The notes: generated by a model from the sequence alone, not told the origin. 64,000 nucleotides of DNA from Ruania alba (GCF_900105765.1 NZ_FNTX01000001.1:310001-374000); one strand, 5' to 3'; shown: positions 35,523 to 47,422, counted from the stretch's first letter. Numbers and translations: made by a program.

Positions 35523-36674
35523 TCAGGCTGGGTCCAGCGGGCGGCCGGCGTGGAACTCGCGCACCAGGTGCCCCACCACCGGCGCCAGGTCGCCAGGTGC
35601 CGACGCCGCCGCGATCATCCGTTGCCGTGCCGCGGACCCACCGGTGCGGATGATCTCCCGCACCCCGTCCAGCGCAACCTCGCAGCCCAGGTCCGCGGCG
35701 ATCGGGGCCAGGTCCGCGAGCACGGCCTCGAGCGCGTCGGTCACCAGTTCCTCGTTGCCCGCCTCGTCCAGGATGATGATCGCCTCCATCCCGTACCGGG
35801 CCGAACGCCACTTGTTCTCCGCCAGGAACCACGCCGGCATCTGTGGCAGCGGCTCACCGGCATCGATCATCCGGGAGAACTTCTCCACCAGGCAATGGGT
35901 GAGCGCCGCCACCGCGGAGAGCTCCAACGCGTTCGAGATGCCGTCGCAGATGCGCATCTCCAGGGTGCCGAACTTCGGTGAGGGACGCAGGTCCCATCGC
36001 ACCTCGTCGAAGTCGTCGATCACGCCGGTGAGCAGCATGTCGTCCACATAGTGCTCGAGGTCCGCCCAGGTGCGCACGGTCGTGAACGGAAGCCCCGCCG
36101 TCGGGAGCTGTTGAAAAAGCAGCGCGCGGTTGGAGGCGTATCCGGTGTCCCGCCCGTCCCAGAACGGCGACGACGCCGAGAGGGAGAGCAGGTGCGGGTA
36201 GTACGAGAGCAGCGCCCCGAGGATGGGCAGCACCTTCTCCCGGCTCTCGATCCCCACGTGCACGTGCACCCCGTAGATGAGCATCTGCCGCCCCCACCAC
36301 TGGGTGCGGTCGATCAGGGTGGCGTAGCGCTCCTTGTCGGTGACCTTCTGCGAGCCCCAGTGCCCGAACGGGTGCGTGCCCGCGCACATCAGCTCCACCC
36401 GGAGCGGGTCGGCGACCTCCCGTACCAGGGCGGTACTGCGAGCCAGGTCTGCCATCGCCTCCGGCACGGTCCGGCACACTCCGGAGACGATCTCCACCGT
36501 GTTCAGCAGCAGCTCCTGGCGGATCGTCGGGTGCTGCGACCCGTCCGCCGGGGCCACCGCGTCCAGCACCGTCTGGGCCACCTGACGCAGGTCCCCGGTA
36601 TCGGTGTCCACCAGCGCGAGCTCCCACTCGATGCCGAGCGTGGAGCGTGCGGAGGGGGAGAAGTCGATCGTCAC
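35523..36674 (-). CDS. YbdK-type carboxylate-amine ligase (glutamate-cysteine ligase family 2)
   Basis: 383 residues with STLGIEWELALVD at the N-terminus, QELLLNTVEIVSGVC, GVHVHVGIESREKVLPI, and LRPSPKFGTLEMRICDGISN. These are the metal- and ATP-binding signatures of the GCS2 family. Members have weak glutamate-cysteine ligase activity or unknown substrates, so a specific product is not claimed. GTG 36674 gives the standard N-terminus. Confidence 0.9.
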   Translation of the reverse strand: MTIDFSPSARSTLGIEWELALVDTDTGDLRQVAQTVLDAVAPADGSQHPTIRQELLLNTVEIVSGVCRTVPEAMADLARSTALVREVADPLRVELMCAGTHPFGHWGSQKVTDKERYATLIDRTQWWGRQMLIYGVHVHVGIESREKVLPILGALLSYYPHLLSLSASSPFWDGRDTGYASNRALLFQQLPTAGLPFTTVRTWADLEHYVDDMLLTGVIDDFDEVRWDLRPSPKFGTLEMRICDGISNALELSAVAALTHCLVEKFSRMIDAGEPLPQMPAWFLAENKWRSARYGMEAIIILDEAGNEELVTDALEAVLADLAPIAADLGCEVALDGVREIIRTGGSAARQRMIAAASAPGDLAPVVGHLVREFHAGRPLDPA

Positions 36675-36712
36675 CCGGTCATCTTTCCATCGCGAGGGCC
36701 TCGCGTCGCCCG

Positions 36713-37909
36713 TTACAGCGGGTCGACTACGAGCACGCTCTGCTTTCCGCGCAACCGGGTGAGCACGATGGTCGCCTCGTTCTCCCCGCGGAGGGCCAGC
36801 TGCTGTCGCAGCTGGTCCGGCACGACGGCGGTGCCTCGCTTCTTGATGGTCAGTCGCCCCACGTTGCGGGTGCGCAGGTAGGCCCGCAGCCGCTTCAGAC
36901 CGAAGTCGAAGGAGTCCAGCACCCGATATCCGACGGCGAACGGGGTGCTCCGGTGCGTCGGTGTGGTGATGTAGGCGATCGACTCGTCCACGAGGGTGCC
37001 CTCGAGCTGCTCGGCCACCCGCGCCACCAGGCCCGAACGGATCACGGCACCGTCCGGCTCATACAGGTAGGCGCCGAGATCGCCGGCCGGAGCCTGAGCA
37101 GCGCGCGCATCGGCGTCACCGGGGGCGGCGACGGTGTGCGCCTGCCCGCCGGCCAGCAGCAGGGCGCTGCGGCCTGGGCCCTCCGGGGCCAGTGCGCCGA
37201 ACCACAGACCGGCCTCCACCACGGCGCCGTCCACGCTCACCCACTGCGCGTGCGTCTCGGAGGGGAGTGCGGTGTACGGGATGCCGGGACCGACCTTCAG
37301 GCCGAGATTCGGCACCTGGGTGCGCAGCCCCAGCAACGTGTCCAGGTCGGGCGAGTACGCCCGCGGGTCGAACACCCGGGTGCCGGACCGGGTGCGCCGC
37401 GCCGGGTCCGCGAACACCGCATCCACACCCTCGGCGTGCGGGTCGAACGTCGCTGCATCTCCCAGGCGCACCTGTGCCTGGTCGAAGGCGCGCAGGTTCA
37501 CCGTGGCGAGCGCCGCCGTCTCCTCCTCCAGCTCGAGGGCCAGCACTCGCAGTCCAAGGCCGGCCATCGCCATCGCGTCACCACCGAGACCGCACCCCAG
37601 GTCGGCCACGTAGCTCACGCCGGCCTCGGCGTACCGGCGGGCGTGCCGTGCGGCCACCACCAACCGGGTGGCCTGCTCCAGGCCGGCGTCAGTGAACAGC
37701 ATCTCGTCGGCGAACTCACCGAACTTCGCGCGTGCCTTGGTGCGCAGGCGACTCTGCGTGAGGGCACCGGAGACGAGGTCCGGATCGAGGCCGCGGGCGC
37801 GTAGCCCCTCGGCCAGCTGCAAGGCCTGCTTCTCCTCGTACGGGGGAAGCTGGGCAAGGAGCATCCACCCTTCGGGGGAGAGCAGCTGGGCGAGAGTTCG
37901 GCGGTCCAC
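36713..37909 (-). CDS. class I SAM-dependent methyltransferase with THUMP-like C-terminal domain
   Basis: 398 residues. The Rossmann SAM-binding loop VADLGCGLGGDAMAMA lies near residue 105, with VLALELEEETAAL and an AVFADPARR motif (DPxRR) typical of this actinobacterial family. The C-terminal ~90 residues form the THUMP-like domain (YRVLDSFDFGLKRLRAYLRTRNVGRLTIKKRG). An RNA base methylation role is inferred from the THUMP-like part. AGGA precedes GTG 37909. It is divergent from the PrsW gene. Confidence 0.88.
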   Translation of the reverse strand: MDRRTLAQLLSPEGWMLLAQLPPYEEKQALQLAEGLRARGLDPDLVSGALTQSRLRTKARAKFGEFADEMLFTDAGLEQATRLVVAARHARRYAEAGVSYVADLGCGLGGDAMAMAGLGLRVLALELEEETAALATVNLRAFDQAQVRLGDAATFDPHAEGVDAVFADPARRTRSGTRVFDPRAYSPDLDTLLGLRTQVPNLGLKVGPGIPYTALPSETHAQWVSVDGAVVEAGLWFGALAPEGPGRSALLLAGGQAHTVAAPGDADARAAQAPAGDLGAYLYEPDGAVIRSGLVARVAEQLEGTLVDESIAYITTPTHRSTPFAVGYRVLDSFDFGLKRLRAYLRTRNVGRLTIKKRGTAVVPDQLRQQLALRGENEATIVLTRLRGKQSVLVVDPL

Positions 37910-37980
37910 CAGACGATCCTGTCACGGGCACTGGGGACCTCAGCCCATCGTGTCCCCTCGCTCGAGCGCGCCAAAGCCGC

Positions 37981-37986
37981 TAGCGT
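37981..37986 (+). promoter_or_regulatory. -10 box for a leaderless prsW-type mRNA
   Basis: TAGCGT followed by 7 bases and GTG 37994. No ribosome-binding site precedes the GTG. Confidence 0.5.
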
Positions 37987-37993
37987 GCGCGCT

Positions 37994-39514
37994 GTGAGCA
38001 CTCAACCGCCGAATCAGTCAGGACCGGGTCACCATCCCGAGGGCCAGCCGCCGCAGCCAGCTCCCGGACAGTACCCACCGCAGCAGGGCTACCCGCAGCA
38101 GGGGCCGCCGCAGCAGGGTCAGTACCCCCAGGGCCCACCGCAGCAGGGTCAGTACCCCCAACAACCGGGCCAGATGCCGCAGGGTCCGCCGCAGCAGGCC
38201 CCGCAGCCCCAGCAGCCCCCGCAGCACCAGGGACAGCACCCCCAGCAGCCGGTCCAGCAGGGACTGCCTCGGCAGTACCACGCGAACTACGGCGGTGCCC
38301 CGAACCCCGGTCAGTCCGCGTACGGTGTGCAGGCGGCACCGGCGCCGGTGTCGGTGTCTCCGCCGTCGGCCCAGTACGCTCCGGCGGCCCAGCAGCCGTG
38401 GGGACGGCAGGCCCAGCAGCCTCGGCGGAAGCGTCGGGTCGTCTTCGAGATCATCCTGCTCTCGCTCGGCACTCTCGGCGTGCTCTCCATCGTGGCGTTG
38501 ATGGCGCTCGGTATGGGCGTGGGCAGCATTGTGGTCGCCACCTTCCTCTCCCTCATCCCCCTCGCCATCGTCGGCTTCGCTGTGCTCTGGGTGGACCGCT
38601 GGGAACCCGAACCACGGTTGTTGATGGCCGCCGCGTTCGTCTGGGGCGGCGGTATCTCGGTCTGGCTCGCCAGCCTGATGAACGCTCCGTTCGGCCTCTT
38701 CCTGGGTGGGATATTCGCCCCGTCGATGGCGCCGGAGCTGATGCCGGCCATCTTCGGCGCCCCCATCATCGAGGAGGCGTGGAAGGGCCTCGGCGTGCTG
38801 CTGATCTTCCTGATCCGGCGCCGGCACTTCAACGGCCCCGTGGACGGGATCGTCTACGCCGCCGTGGTCGCCGCCGCTTTCGCCTTCGTGGAGAACATCC
38901 AGTACCTCGGCGGCGCCGGTGATGGTGTGGCGTTCACCTTCGTGCTGCGCGGCCTGGCCTCGCCGTTCGGCCACTTGATCTACACGGCATGCATCGGCGT
39001 GGCCCTCGGCGTCGCCTCCCGGCACAAGAGCAAGCTGGCATGGCTGTGGCTGATGCCGCTCGGCTACATCGGCGCCGTGGCTCTGCACATGGCGTGGAAC
39101 GGGTTCGCCAGCTTCGCCGATGGCCTGGGTGGTCTGGTGGCACTGTTCGTCTTCGTGAACTGGCTGCCGCTGGTCGTGTGGGCGATCATCCTGGTCTGGT
39201 TGCGCAAGAACGAGGTCAAGCTCGTCGGCGAACGGCTCAGCGAGTACGTGCCGTCCGGGTGGCTGGTGCCGCAGGAGGTGACCATGCTGACCTCGATGCA
39301 GGGACGCCGCCAGGCGAAGACCTGGGCGGCGCGTGGCGGTCCGGCCGCGGCCACTGCGATGAAGAAGTTCCAGAAGGCCGCAGTAGCGCTGGCCTACGCC
39401 CGGCAGGATCTGTACACCGGGCACACCGGGATCCGTGCCCGGCAGGACGAGTTGGCGCTGCTGGAGCAGATCGGGCAGACCCGCGCACAGTTCAAGTCTG
39501 CTCTTGGAGTATGA
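37994..39514 (+). CDS. PrsW-family intramembrane metalloprotease with Pro/Gln-rich N-terminus
   Basis: 506 residues. The first ~130 are disordered Pro/Gln/Gly/Tyr repeats (YPQQGPPQQGQ type). The rest is a polytopic membrane domain with the three PrsW motifs: the paired Glu in IIEEAWKG (260-261), FVENIQYL (Glu300) and the His in FGHLIYTACIG (His327); LHMAWNGF follows. In Bacillus PrsW cleaves an anti-sigma factor at site 1; the target here is unknown. The C-terminal ~110 residues are cytoplasmic and helical. GTG 37994 is preferred over GTG 37985 because of the -10 spacing. Confidence 0.88.
   Translation: MSTQPPNQSGPGHHPEGQPPQPAPGQYPPQQGYPQQGPPQQGQYPQGPPQQGQYPQQPGQMPQGPPQQAPQPQQPPQHQGQHPQQPVQQGLPRQYHANYGGAPNPGQSAYGVQAAPAPVSVSPPSAQYAPAAQQPWGRQAQQPRRKRRVVFEIILLSLGTLGVLSIVALMALGMGVGSIVVATFLSLIPLAIVGFAVLWVDRWEPEPRLLMAAAFVWGGGISVWLASLMNAPFGLFLGGIFAPSMAPELMPAIFGAPIIEEAWKGLGVLLIFLIRRRHFNGPVDGIVYAAVVAAAFAFVENIQYLGGAGDGVAFTFVLRGLASPFGHLIYTACIGVALGVASRHKSKLAWLWLMPLGYIGAVALHMAWNGFASFADGLGGLVALFVFVNWLPLVVWAIILVWLRKNEVKLVGERLSEYVPSGWLVPQEVTMLTSMQGRRQAKTWAARGGPAAATAMKKFQKAAVALAYARQDLYTGHTGIRARQDELALLEQIGQTRAQFKSALGV
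38101..38160 (+). repeat. 30-bp tandem repeat coding for the Pro/Gln-rich region
   Basis: 38101-38130 and 38131-38160 differ at only two bases and each encode PPQQGQYPQG/Q. Related CCGCAGCAGGG units flank them from about 38080 to 38270. The repeat can expand or contract without changing frame. Confidence 0.8.
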
Positions 39515-39952
39515 CGTTCGCGACCCGACCAACGGGCCAGATTTCGGGCGTAAGGACCGGACTTGTGGCTGCTACCGATGCTACGGGCCCCTGGGTGCTC
39601 GCCGCGCTGTTCTGACGGCGTGGTATGCGCTCGCCACCCGTGTGCCGGGCGTCCTGAGTCGCTCGTGATCGGCCAGGTCCGCTGGTGATTGTGACGGCGC
39701 TGACTGTGACGGCGCGCGTGAGTGGGTAGACCGGGGGAGGTGGGGCCGTGGTTCCTACTGGCAGGCGCGTTCTTGTGGAGGGGTGGTGGCAACGGTACCC
39801 GTCCATCCTCTGGTCGGCCGAGTGATCGACTCGGTCGTGCAAATAGTGGAGGTTCTCGCCGACCTTGTTGGTGAGGCGGTCGCCTGTCCAGTACTTCCGC
39901 GTTCCCGTGTTGGCCGGGGATTCTCAGATTCGTGTCGTGTTCTGCAAGATCG
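39515..39952. other. non-coding stretch between prsW-type gene and unknown gene
   Basis: About 440 bases with no supported gene. GTGACGGCGC occurs twice within 25 bases near 39690-39715. No terminator-quality hairpin or attachment site was recognised. It is the start of a less GC-rich stretch. Confidence 0.5.
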
Positions 39953-40810
39953 TCATCGTCGGGTTGGGAGTTGCATGCGTTCGATGTCGTCCAACTGGTT
40001 CCGGAGTTTGGCGTCGGCCTCGGCAGCCTTGATCGCCCGGGTGAGGTTGGGTCGGTCCGTGTGTAGCGAACGGGCGAGTTCGGCGATCGACACGTCGGCA
40101 TCGGTGTCAGGGCTGGTGTGTTCATGCATGCGCGCTTGCGCGGCAAGGCCGAACTTCAGGGACGCGCGTGCCTGATCGAGTTGCGCCTGAGCCGCTTCGC
40201 GCATCAGCCATGCCTGCACGATGTTCGGCGTGAGCGGTTCGAGCGGTGCGGTGTCGGGTATCGAGATGCCGGCGGCCAGGTTCTCGTCGGTGGAGCCAAA
40301 TTCGTTCGCGAGTTGGTTGACCCACCTCGCGTAGGTCGAGTACGCGTCGAGCACGTTGTACGTGTGGGTTCGCTCGAGAGTGCCGTCTGCAAGCGTGCGG
40401 ATGATCTTCGATTCCTTGGCGCCAACCTCTTCAGGGATCAGCGCGACGATTCGTTCACGCCAGCCTGCGAACCGCTCCGCTCCGCCGTTGGTGAGGCTCT
40501 GTGATAGGAACAGCCGCACAGCGTCGTCGGCGGTCGCATCTTCGTCGTTGGTGTCGAACAGGTAAACGCGAGGTGTTCCCGCTGACTCCCACCCGTAGTC
40601 GTCTGCTACTCGGATCGCGCCTCCGTACAGGACGTGCTCGCCCGTGGATGTCTTCCACGCCAGGACGCGCCCTTGTCGGGATATGAAGCCAGTGGTGACT
40701 TTGGTGCCAGTGTCGGATTCAGTCCGGGCAAGTGCGATGACCTCGGCTGGCTCCTCCACCTCAACGGCATGGCGGAGGGCGAGCACAGCATCCAATCGAG
40801 AGTGTGTCAT
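39953..40810 (-). CDS. unrecognised protein in a lower-GC islet
   Basis: 285 residues, soluble, no signal peptide. I do not recognise the family. The N-terminal half looks like a mixed alpha/beta fold (TGFISRQGRVLAWKTSTGE, PRVYLFDTNDEDATADDAV). The C-terminal half is helical, and its last third (DVSIAELARSLHTDRPNLTRAIKAAEAD) resembles a helix-turn-helix, so DNA binding is possible. ATG 40810 is preceded by TAGTGT and 6 bases, the leaderless layout. Codon third positions are less GC-biased than in neighbours, which suggests transfer. Confidence 0.6.
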   Translation of the reverse strand: MTHSRLDAVLALRHAVEVEEPAEVIALARTESDTGTKVTTGFISRQGRVLAWKTSTGEHVLYGGAIRVADDYGWESAGTPRVYLFDTNDEDATADDAVRLFLSQSLTNGGAERFAGWRERIVALIPEEVGAKESKIIRTLADGTLERTHTYNVLDAYSTYARWVNQLANEFGSTDENLAAGISIPDTAPLEPLTPNIVQAWLMREAAQAQLDQARASLKFGLAAQARMHEHTSPDTDADVSIAELARSLHTDRPNLTRAIKAAEADAKLRNQLDDIERMQLPTRR

Positions 40811-40816
40811 GAGTAC

Positions 40817-40822
40817 ACACTA
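40817..40822 (-). promoter_or_regulatory. -10 box for a leaderless mRNA (unknown gene)
   Basis: On the minus strand TAGTGT (40822 to 40817) then 6 bases then ATG 40810. The same strand carries GTGTAGTGTGTAC around it, a partly repetitive stretch that could be an operator. Confidence 0.5.
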
Positions 40823-41442
40823 CACTTGGAGGCTGCGCACGGGTCAGGTCAGCAAGTTCCCACAAGGCGACCCACCCGTCGGTCATCGCGACGTTGCTGA
40901 CAGACATCGATCATGCAAAGCGCGGTGGTGGGGCCGAGTGCCTACGCGATGATCACAACGCCGGGACTGGTCGCGGGCACCGGCCTGGGACGCGCCGTTC
41001 GGCGATGCCCCACGCTGCTCGGCTGAGTGGTCCCACCGCTTCGGACGCTCATGCGCCTGTGCCTCTGCGCGCGCCCGATGCCGCCCATGCTTCTGCGGCA
41101 GCGCGTTCGTTCGGCTCGCAAATCGTTCTCGCGTGCCGAGGCACGACCCGCGGGCGCCGATCGCTGAGATCACCCGCCATCTATCCATCCACCGGGACCG
41201 GGTCGAGAAGGTGCTGACCGCGCTGTCCTACCTGGACGGCGCTGTGCTCGCTCGGCAGATTCAGGCGCCGGTGCGGTTCTCGTGGCACTCACGAACGAGG
41301 TCGAGCTGCTCGCGACCGTCTCGCCGCCTTCAAAGCGATGCCCGCCGACGAGGAGATCGTGGTACGGCTTCAACGGGGACGAAGGGGAGCGTTCCGTCAG
41401 TGGCACTGCCAGGTGGAGTGACTGCGCGCCCGCTGGTTCGGG
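40823..41442. other. gene remnants between the unknown gene and lacZ
   Basis: About 620 bases without an intact gene. On the plus strand a frame from about 41133 reads ITRHLSIHRDRVEKVLTALSYLDGAV, an HTH-like segment. After about 41275 the sense seems to pass to another frame ending RLAAFKAMPADEEIVVRLQRG to a stop at about 41400. This looks like the frameshifted tail of a lost gene. The assignment is weak. Confidence 0.35.
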
Positions 41443-44582
<3,140 letters not shown>

Positions 44583-44619
44583 GAAGGGGTCCACGCAGCC
44601 AGGCGACGAGGAGGCCCAC

Positions 44620-45360
44620 GTGCCGGAACCGAGCGCGCTCGACCCTGCGGCACAAGCGGGTGGACCCGGCATCGAGCACGGCGCCGGCCGAGGTCGCCGC
44701 GGGCCGTACCGCAAGTCCGCCGAGCGGCGCCGGCGGATCGTGGATGCAGCGGTCGAGGTGTTCTCCGAGCAGGGGTACCGGGGTGCCACGATCCGCACGA
44801 TCGCGGCGCGAGCGGGGATCAGCCCGTCCAGCCTGCTGCACTTCTATGCCACCAAGAACGAGCTGCTGTGGGCCACGATGACCCACCGGGACTCGGTACG
44901 TTTCACCGGACCGGAGCACTCCTTTCCCGATCGGGTGGTGGGTCAGGCGATCGCGAACGAGGATGTGCCGCACCTGGTGCGTCTCTACGGGGTGCTGACC
45001 GCCGAGGCGGCCACCCAGGACCATCCGGCTCGCGGCTACTTCGCGGGGCGGTTCGCCGTGCTCCGCGGGCAGTACGCCGACGAGTTCGAGGCGCTCGCCG
45101 ACGCGGGCCTGCTCCGCCCGGACGTGGATCCTGCGGTGGCCGCAGTGACCGTGGTGGCGCTCTGGGACGGCGTGCAGCTCCAGGCGCTGTACGACCCCGA
45201 GGTGATCCGGGCAGCGGACGTGCTGCGCGACTACTTCCGCCTGGTGCTCACCGATCCCGGCGTGCTGGCCACCCCGGACCAGCTCGGTCGCTGGTGGCAA
45301 GAACGCCGGCCGAGCGGCGCTGATGTCATCGCCGACGGCGACACGAACGAGACGCTTTAG
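44620..45360 (+). CDS. TetR-family transcriptional regulator
   Basis: 246 residues. The N-terminal HTH is RRRRIVDAAVEVFSEQGYRGATIRTIAARAGISPSSLLHFYATKNELL. The C-terminal ligand domain is unassigned. GAGGAGG precedes GTG 44620. It is divergent from lacZ, which suggests control of beta-galactoside use. Its stop codon TAG (45358-45360) lies inside the CIRCE element of groES. Confidence 0.9.
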   Translation: MPEPSALDPAAQAGGPGIEHGAGRGRRGPYRKSAERRRRIVDAAVEVFSEQGYRGATIRTIAARAGISPSSLLHFYATKNELLWATMTHRDSVRFTGPEHSFPDRVVGQAIANEDVPHLVRLYGVLTAEAATQDHPARGYFAGRFAVLRGQYADEFEALADAGLLRPDVDPAVAAVTVVALWDGVQLQALYDPEVIRAADVLRDYFRLVLTDPGVLATPDQLGRWWQERRPSGADVIADGDTNETL

Positions 45361-45397
45361 CACTCACCTTGACCGAGTGCTAATCCGTGCCTAGATT
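45357..45397 (+). promoter_or_regulatory. CIRCE operator and sigma-A promoter of groES
   Basis: TTAGCACTC (45357-45365), 9 bases, GAGTGCTAA (45375-45383): a perfect CIRCE, the HrcA binding site. TTGACC at 45369-45374 lies inside its loop and is followed by a 17-base spacer and TAGATT (45392-45397). HrcA binding would cover the -35 directly. Confidence 0.95.
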
Positions 45398-45537
45398 AGT
45401 CCCTGAGGTTCCTCCCTCGTGGAGGAGCGTTCACCCACGTGCTGTGGTGCATGCCCGACCCCCGCGACGGCGGACGGCACCGAGGCCGGGGGAGACCCTT
45501 GTCATTGTTCACCACTCATGCGAAGGGGAGGTCCGCA

Positions 45538-45834
45538 GTGTCGGTCTCCATCAAGCCGCTCGAGGACCGGATCGTCGTCAAGACGCTCGAGGCCGAGCAG
45601 ACCACCGCGTCCGGGCTCGTTATCCCGGACTCTGCCAAGGAGAAGCCGCAGGAAGGCGAGGTCCTGGCCATCGGCCCGGGTCGCGTCGACGACAACGGCA
45701 ACCGTGTGCCGCTGGACGTTGCTGTCGGTGACGTTGTCATCTACAGCAAGTACGGAGGCACCGAGGTCAAGTACGCCGGCGATGAGTACCTCATCCTCTC
45801 GGCGCGCGACATCCTCGCGGTTGTCGACAAGTGA
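45538..45834 (+). CDS. groES: co-chaperonin GroES
   Basis: 98 residues, standard length: [45 protein letters not shown] and the C-terminal [15 protein letters not shown]. It caps the GroEL chaperonin. GTG 45538 has GGGGAGG upstream. The leader is about 135 bases from the promoter. No groEL follows; a strong terminator and an opposing whiB gene come next. Confidence 0.97.
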   Translation: MSVSIKPLEDRIVVKTLEAEQTTASGLVIPDSAKEKPQEGEVLAIGPGRVDDNGNRVPLDVAVGDVVIYSKYGGTEVKYAGDEYLILSARDILAVVDK

Positions 45835-45849
45835 TTCACGCCTGAAGGC

Positions 45850-45894
45850 ATGACGAAGGCCCCGGTCCCTGCGTGGGACCGGGGCCTTCGTCAT
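45850..45894. terminator. bidirectional terminator between groES and whiB
   Basis: A perfect 20-bp stem (45850-45869 with 45875-45894, core GACGAAGGCCCCGGTCCC) around a 5-base loop. It lies between two convergent genes and can serve both. Confidence 0.92.
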
Positions 45895-45918
45895 GTGCCG
45901 GGCGTCTCGCCATGCTGG

Positions 45919-46209
45919 TCAGCTGGCCGCCGGAGTCTGCTGAGCCAGGATCGCGGTGCGCTCGTCCTCGGAGAGTCCTCCCCACACCCCGTACGGTTCG
46001 CGTACCCGCAAGGCGTGCTCGCGGCACTGCTGAATGACGGGGCACCGGGCGCAGACCGCCTTGGCGTTGGCGTCACGCCGACGCCGCGATGCGCCCCGCT
46101 CGCCCTCCGGATGGAAGAACTGTTCGTCGCCGGTCTCCCGGCAGGCGCCTTCGTACTGCCAGTCCCAGAGGTCCATGATCGGCCCCGGGAGCCTTGAGAG
46201 TTCGGCCAT
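45919..46209 (-). CDS. WhiB-family iron-sulfur regulator, WhiB3/WhiD-like
   Basis: 96 residues from ATG 46209. Four cluster ligands Cys23, Cys53, Cys56 and Cys62 (C-x29-C-x2-C-x5-C), the beta-turn GVWGG (74-78) and the basic-acidic tail fit the family. DLWDWQ, FFHPEGERG and EPYGVWGGLSEDER match the WhiB3/WhiD branch, which binds a redox-sensitive [4Fe-4S] cluster and the principal sigma factor. AAGGGTGGG precedes the ATG; a longer frame from TTG 46320 adds residues unlike the family. Confidence 0.9.
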   Translation of the reverse strand: MAELSRLPGPIMDLWDWQYEGACRETGDEQFFHPEGERGASRRRRDANAKAVCARCPVIQQCREHALRVREPYGVWGGLSEDERTAILAQQTPAAS

Positions 46210-46334
46210 GGTGCCCACCCTTCTGTTCGTCTGTCGTCGGCCGCTCCCTGCGGCGGTCGGCGATTCCGCTGTCGCCGCGATGCCCTCCCCTGAGTCGTCA
46301 CCGTGGCGATCTGTGTTCAACCTACAAGCGTTTC

Positions 46335-46413
46335 AGAAGTTGTTCAAGACCCGGTCAGAAACTGGTGGAGCTGCTCCGTAGAAGTTGTTCGACATCGATT
46401 CCGGACGTAGGCT
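46335..46413 (+). promoter_or_regulatory. merR promoter with direct repeats
   Basis: TTGTTC (46385-46390), 17 bases, TAGGCT (46408-46413). AGAAGTTGTTC occurs at 46335-46345 and again at 46380-46390, where it contains the -35. The 11-bp direct repeat is a candidate regulator site, in the gap shared with whiB. Confidence 0.55.
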
Positions 46414-46455
46414 GCCAGCGCAGTTGTCCCCCTTGGCCGCCGAGAGGAGGACCGG

Positions 46456-47388
46456 GTGCCCGTGGCACGATCCGGTTCGGACGAGCGCGAGCGTGCTCGG
46501 ATTCGCCTGACCGTGGCCGCTGTCGCCAAGCGGCTCGGAGTGGCCGCATCGACGCTGCGCACCTGGGATCGCCGCTACGGCCTCGGCCCGTCCAGCAGGA
46601 CGGCCGGCCAGCACCGCCGGTACAACGCCGAGGACGTGACCAGGCTGGAGACGATGCGCCGGCTCACCCGCGAAGGGGTCGCCCCGGCTGATGCCGCGCG
46701 CCTCGCCCGCGGTCTGGAGGCGGACGAGGCAGCTCCTGACGACGACGATGCCGGCGTGGCCGACATCCTTGACCCGCTCTCGCTCGCGGCCGCCGCGGTG
46801 GAGACCGACGAGCGCCGCCTGCACCGGATGGTGCACCGGGCTGCGGCGCAGTCCGGCGGATTGAGCGCGTGGCAGAACCTGGTGCGTCCGGCTCTGGACC
46901 TCCTCGAGGCGCGTGATCACGGAGACCGGCCGGGGCGTGACCCGGTGGCTGCGCTCGGCGCCGCATTGCTGGCAGCCGTGCGAGATCACGCGCACGGATC
47001 GAGGTCCGAGGACAACCTGGTGGTGATGATCTACGCCGACCTCGACCACCACCTCGACGCCCACGTCCTCGCCGGGGAGCTGGTGGCTCGCGAGATCGGC
47101 GCCCGGGTGCTCCGGCCGGCGCGACGCACCCGGACTTCTGAATCGGTGTCGGTCGGCTCGGACCCGCAGGTGCAGATGGCGGTGCTGCTCGGCGAACCGC
47201 GCGATGGGCAGGCAGTGGCGGAGGCGATGCACGCCACCGATCGCCTCGCCTTCGTGATCTCACTCACGGGTGTGCACTCGCAGCTGGCCGACCTCCCTCG
47301 CGCGCGAACGCTGGCAGGAGCGGTCCACGAGATCGAGAGCCTGCTCGCAGACCGGGCTGCGCTGCACCCGTCCGGCTTCTCCGGCTGA
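46456..47388 (+). CDS. MerR-family regulator with large C-terminal domain
   Basis: 310 residues. Residues 15-85 are a MerR winged helix: LTVAAVAKRLGVAASTLRTWDRRYGLGPSSRTAGQHRRYNAEDVTRLETMRRL. The ~200-residue C-terminal part (VVMIYADLDHHLDAHVLAGELVAREIGARVL) has the size and rhythm of the cobalamin-binding fold in CarH/LitR proteins, but I see no DxHxxG motif, so B12 binding is doubtful. GAGAGGAGG precedes GTG 46456. It stands between whiB and guaB. Confidence 0.8.
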   Translation: MPVARSGSDERERARIRLTVAAVAKRLGVAASTLRTWDRRYGLGPSSRTAGQHRRYNAEDVTRLETMRRLTREGVAPADAARLARGLEADEAAPDDDDAGVADILDPLSLAAAAVETDERRLHRMVHRAAAQSGGLSAWQNLVRPALDLLEARDHGDRPGRDPVAALGAALLAAVRDHAHGSRSEDNLVVMIYADLDHHLDAHVLAGELVAREIGARVLRPARRTRTSESVSVGSDPQVQMAVLLGEPRDGQAVAEAMHATDRLAFVISLTGVHSQLADLPRARTLAGAVHEIESLLADRAALHPSGFSG

Positions 47389-47410
47389 GCCTGTTGCCGG
47401 TTCGCGCGGT

Positions 47411-47416
47411 TATGAT
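47411..47416 (+). promoter_or_regulatory. -10 box for a leaderless guaB mRNA
   Basis: TATGAT, a near-consensus -10, then 6 bases, then GTG 47423. There is no ribosome-binding site and no convincing -35. Confidence 0.6.
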
Positions 47417-47422
47417 CGGTGA

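Noticed and set aside
38080-38280. CRISPR-like repeats
   Set aside because: The units are in-frame Pro/Gln codons inside a gene, without spacers.
46456-47388. B12-dependent photoreceptor (CarH/LitR)
   Set aside because: The size fits, but the DxHxxG cobalamin motif is not seen.
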